The notes beneath the pieces are model-generated. The model was not told the origin of the DNA and ran no database searches. It saw nothing but the letters and a program-made list of their open reading frames with translations. This document shows positions 6,412 through 7,072 of a DNA stretch of 7,072 nucleotides, in pieces. The stretch is from a bacterium (GTDB taxonomy: Bacteria; BMS3Abin14). Every line of letters starts with the position of its first letter. Positions within the stretch are counted from its first letter, which is position 1. The translations under genes and the position numbers were made by a program. The DNA is taken from contig CP070682.1 in assembly GCA_020352595.1 (NCBI GenBank), positions 1,409,791 to 1,416,862 of the forward strand, given 5' to 3'.

Positions 6412-6694
6412 CATCCGCGACCTCGTCCAGGCCGCGAGGGAGATCCTTTCCCACTACGGGCGCGATTACGCCATCGGGGCCCTCAAAGGCCTGGCCGTGA
6501 GGAACATGATGTCCCTTTCCCTGCCACCCCTGACGCCCGGGTTCTATCCCATCGTCAAGGTGCACGAGATGGCACTGCGGGAACTGGAGGAGGTCTTTTA
6601 CGGTCACCTTGAGCTCGCGGGGGATGACGGCCGTGAGGATCTGATCAGAACCCTTGCGGTGGAAAGGATCTGGGAAGGGGTGCCGGAAAGATGA
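6392..6694 (+). CDS. Small protein of unknown function (100 aa, TTG start)
   Basis: I do not recognise this family. The product is a soluble-looking, mostly helical 100-residue protein with no signal peptide, TM segment or cysteine. Notable parts are an amphipathic N-terminal helix (about 7-22), a central S-L-P-P-L-T-P-G-F-Y-P segment (43-53) and a Glu-rich helix with L-R-E-L-E-E-V-F-Y (62-70). TTG 6392 is supported by AGGAG at 6379-6383 with an 8-base spacer, and it overlaps the lipoprotein gene by 20 bases. The end overlaps the next ATG (ATGA, 6691-6694). Overlaps on both sides and codon use like the neighbours argue that it is a real gene translated with the operon. It may be an adaptor for one of the flanking proteins, but nothing in the sequence shows which. 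Confidence 0.7.
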   Translation: MTGSPGDIRDLVQAAREILSHYGRDYAIGALKGLAVRNMMSLSLPPLTPGFYPIVKVHEMALRELEEVFYGHLELAGDDGREDLIRTLAVERIWEGVPER

Positions 6695-7072
6695 TCCAGA
6701 ATCCTCTTCCCAGACGCAACGTCCACCTCAGGAAAAGGCCCGCCATCCGCCCACGGTTCCTGGTCCTCCTGGTCCTGAGCCTGGCGGTTCTGCTGGCCAG
6801 CAGGCTGCCTCTCCCGTCCTCCCCCGGGAAGGACATCCCTCAAGGGACGGAGCTGGCCGGGCAGGAGACGGAATCCGGACCGGTCGGCGGCGATGCTGAG
6901 ATTCCCGTCAAGGTCGGGGAGTACCGGGTGCGCCGCGGGGATACCCTTCTGGGGATCCTGAGCGATGCGGGGGTCGCGGAGGCGCAGATCCTTTCCGTGG
7001 CCAGAAGCCGGATAGACGGCATCAACCCTTCCAGGATCGTCGCGGGCAGGGATTACCGTCTCTACACCAGGG
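6691..7072 (+). CDS. Membrane-anchored LysM/OapA-like domain protein, probable M23 murein endopeptidase (N-terminal 127 aa; 3' end outside window)
   Basis: ATG 6691 overlaps the upstream TGA as ATGA, and the frame stays open to the window edge. The product begins with an Arg/Lys-rich cytoplasmic tail (residues 1-22), a single TM or uncleaved signal segment (about 23-38) and a low-complexity Pro/Gly/Glu linker to about residue 72. A LysM/OapA-like module then starts: E-Y-R-V-R-R-G-D-T-L-L-G-I-L-S-D-A-G-V at 77-95, then I-N-P-S-R-I-V-A-G-R-D-Y-R-L at 111-124. The same order (anchor, linker, this domain) is found at the N-terminus of MepM/YebA-type M23 metallopeptidases, which cut peptide cross-links in peptidoglycan. 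The catalytic H-x(n)-D and H-x-H motifs would lie beyond the window, so the peptidase call is inference. The alternative is a peptidoglycan-binding protein without catalysis. Confidence 0.75.
   Translation, partial: MIQNPLPRRNVHLRKRPAIRPRFLVLLVLSLAVLLASRLPLPSSPGKDIPQGTELAGQETESGPVGGDAEIPVKVGEYRVRRGDTLLGILSDAGVAEAQILSVARSRIDGINPSRIVAGRDYRLYTR

Overview
The window is GC-rich and coded entirely on the plus strand. It holds seven genes in one close-packed series: two are cut by the window edges and five are complete. Most junctions overlap by 1 to about 20 bases or are separated by only a few bases. The only real gap is 88 bp (3339-3426). I see no tRNA, rRNA, transposase, integrase, CRISPR array or convincing terminator. 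High GC, very frequent AGG arginine codons and the mix of zinc-ribbon/FHA, HD-GYP, TPR lipoprotein and OapA/M23-type genes suggest a Gram-negative bacterium, perhaps of the deltaproteobacterial (Desulfobacterota-like) type. That assignment is an inference with low certainty.

Layout: (1) 1-555, the C-terminal part of a ParM/StbA-like actin-family ATPase. (2) 555-3338, a 927-residue membrane-anchored protein made of eight chitobiase-C-terminal-like beta domains followed by a six-bladed array of 'two-component regulator propeller' repeats, with no kinase or cyclase domain. (3) 3427-3993, a zinc-ribbon plus FHA phosphothreonine-reader protein. (4) 3983-5395, a two-TM sensor with HAMP and an HD-GYP cyclic-di-GMP phosphodiesterase domain. 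(5) About 5383/5410-6411, a TPR-like lipoprotein whose best ribosome binding site points to an ATC codon. (6) 6392-6694, a 100-residue protein of unknown family with a TTG start. (7) 6691 to the window end, the N-terminus of a membrane-anchored protein with a LysM/OapA-like domain, probably an M23 murein endopeptidase.

Taken together, the genes combine a cytoplasmic filament-forming ATPase, a phosphopeptide reader, a c-di-GMP-degrading membrane sensor and at least three exported envelope proteins. The most economical reading is a co-transcribed module linking an actin-like filament and second-messenger signalling to the cell envelope or peptidoglycan. No single gene proves this, and the operon extends beyond both edges of the window. 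I do not recognise the arrangement as a named system.
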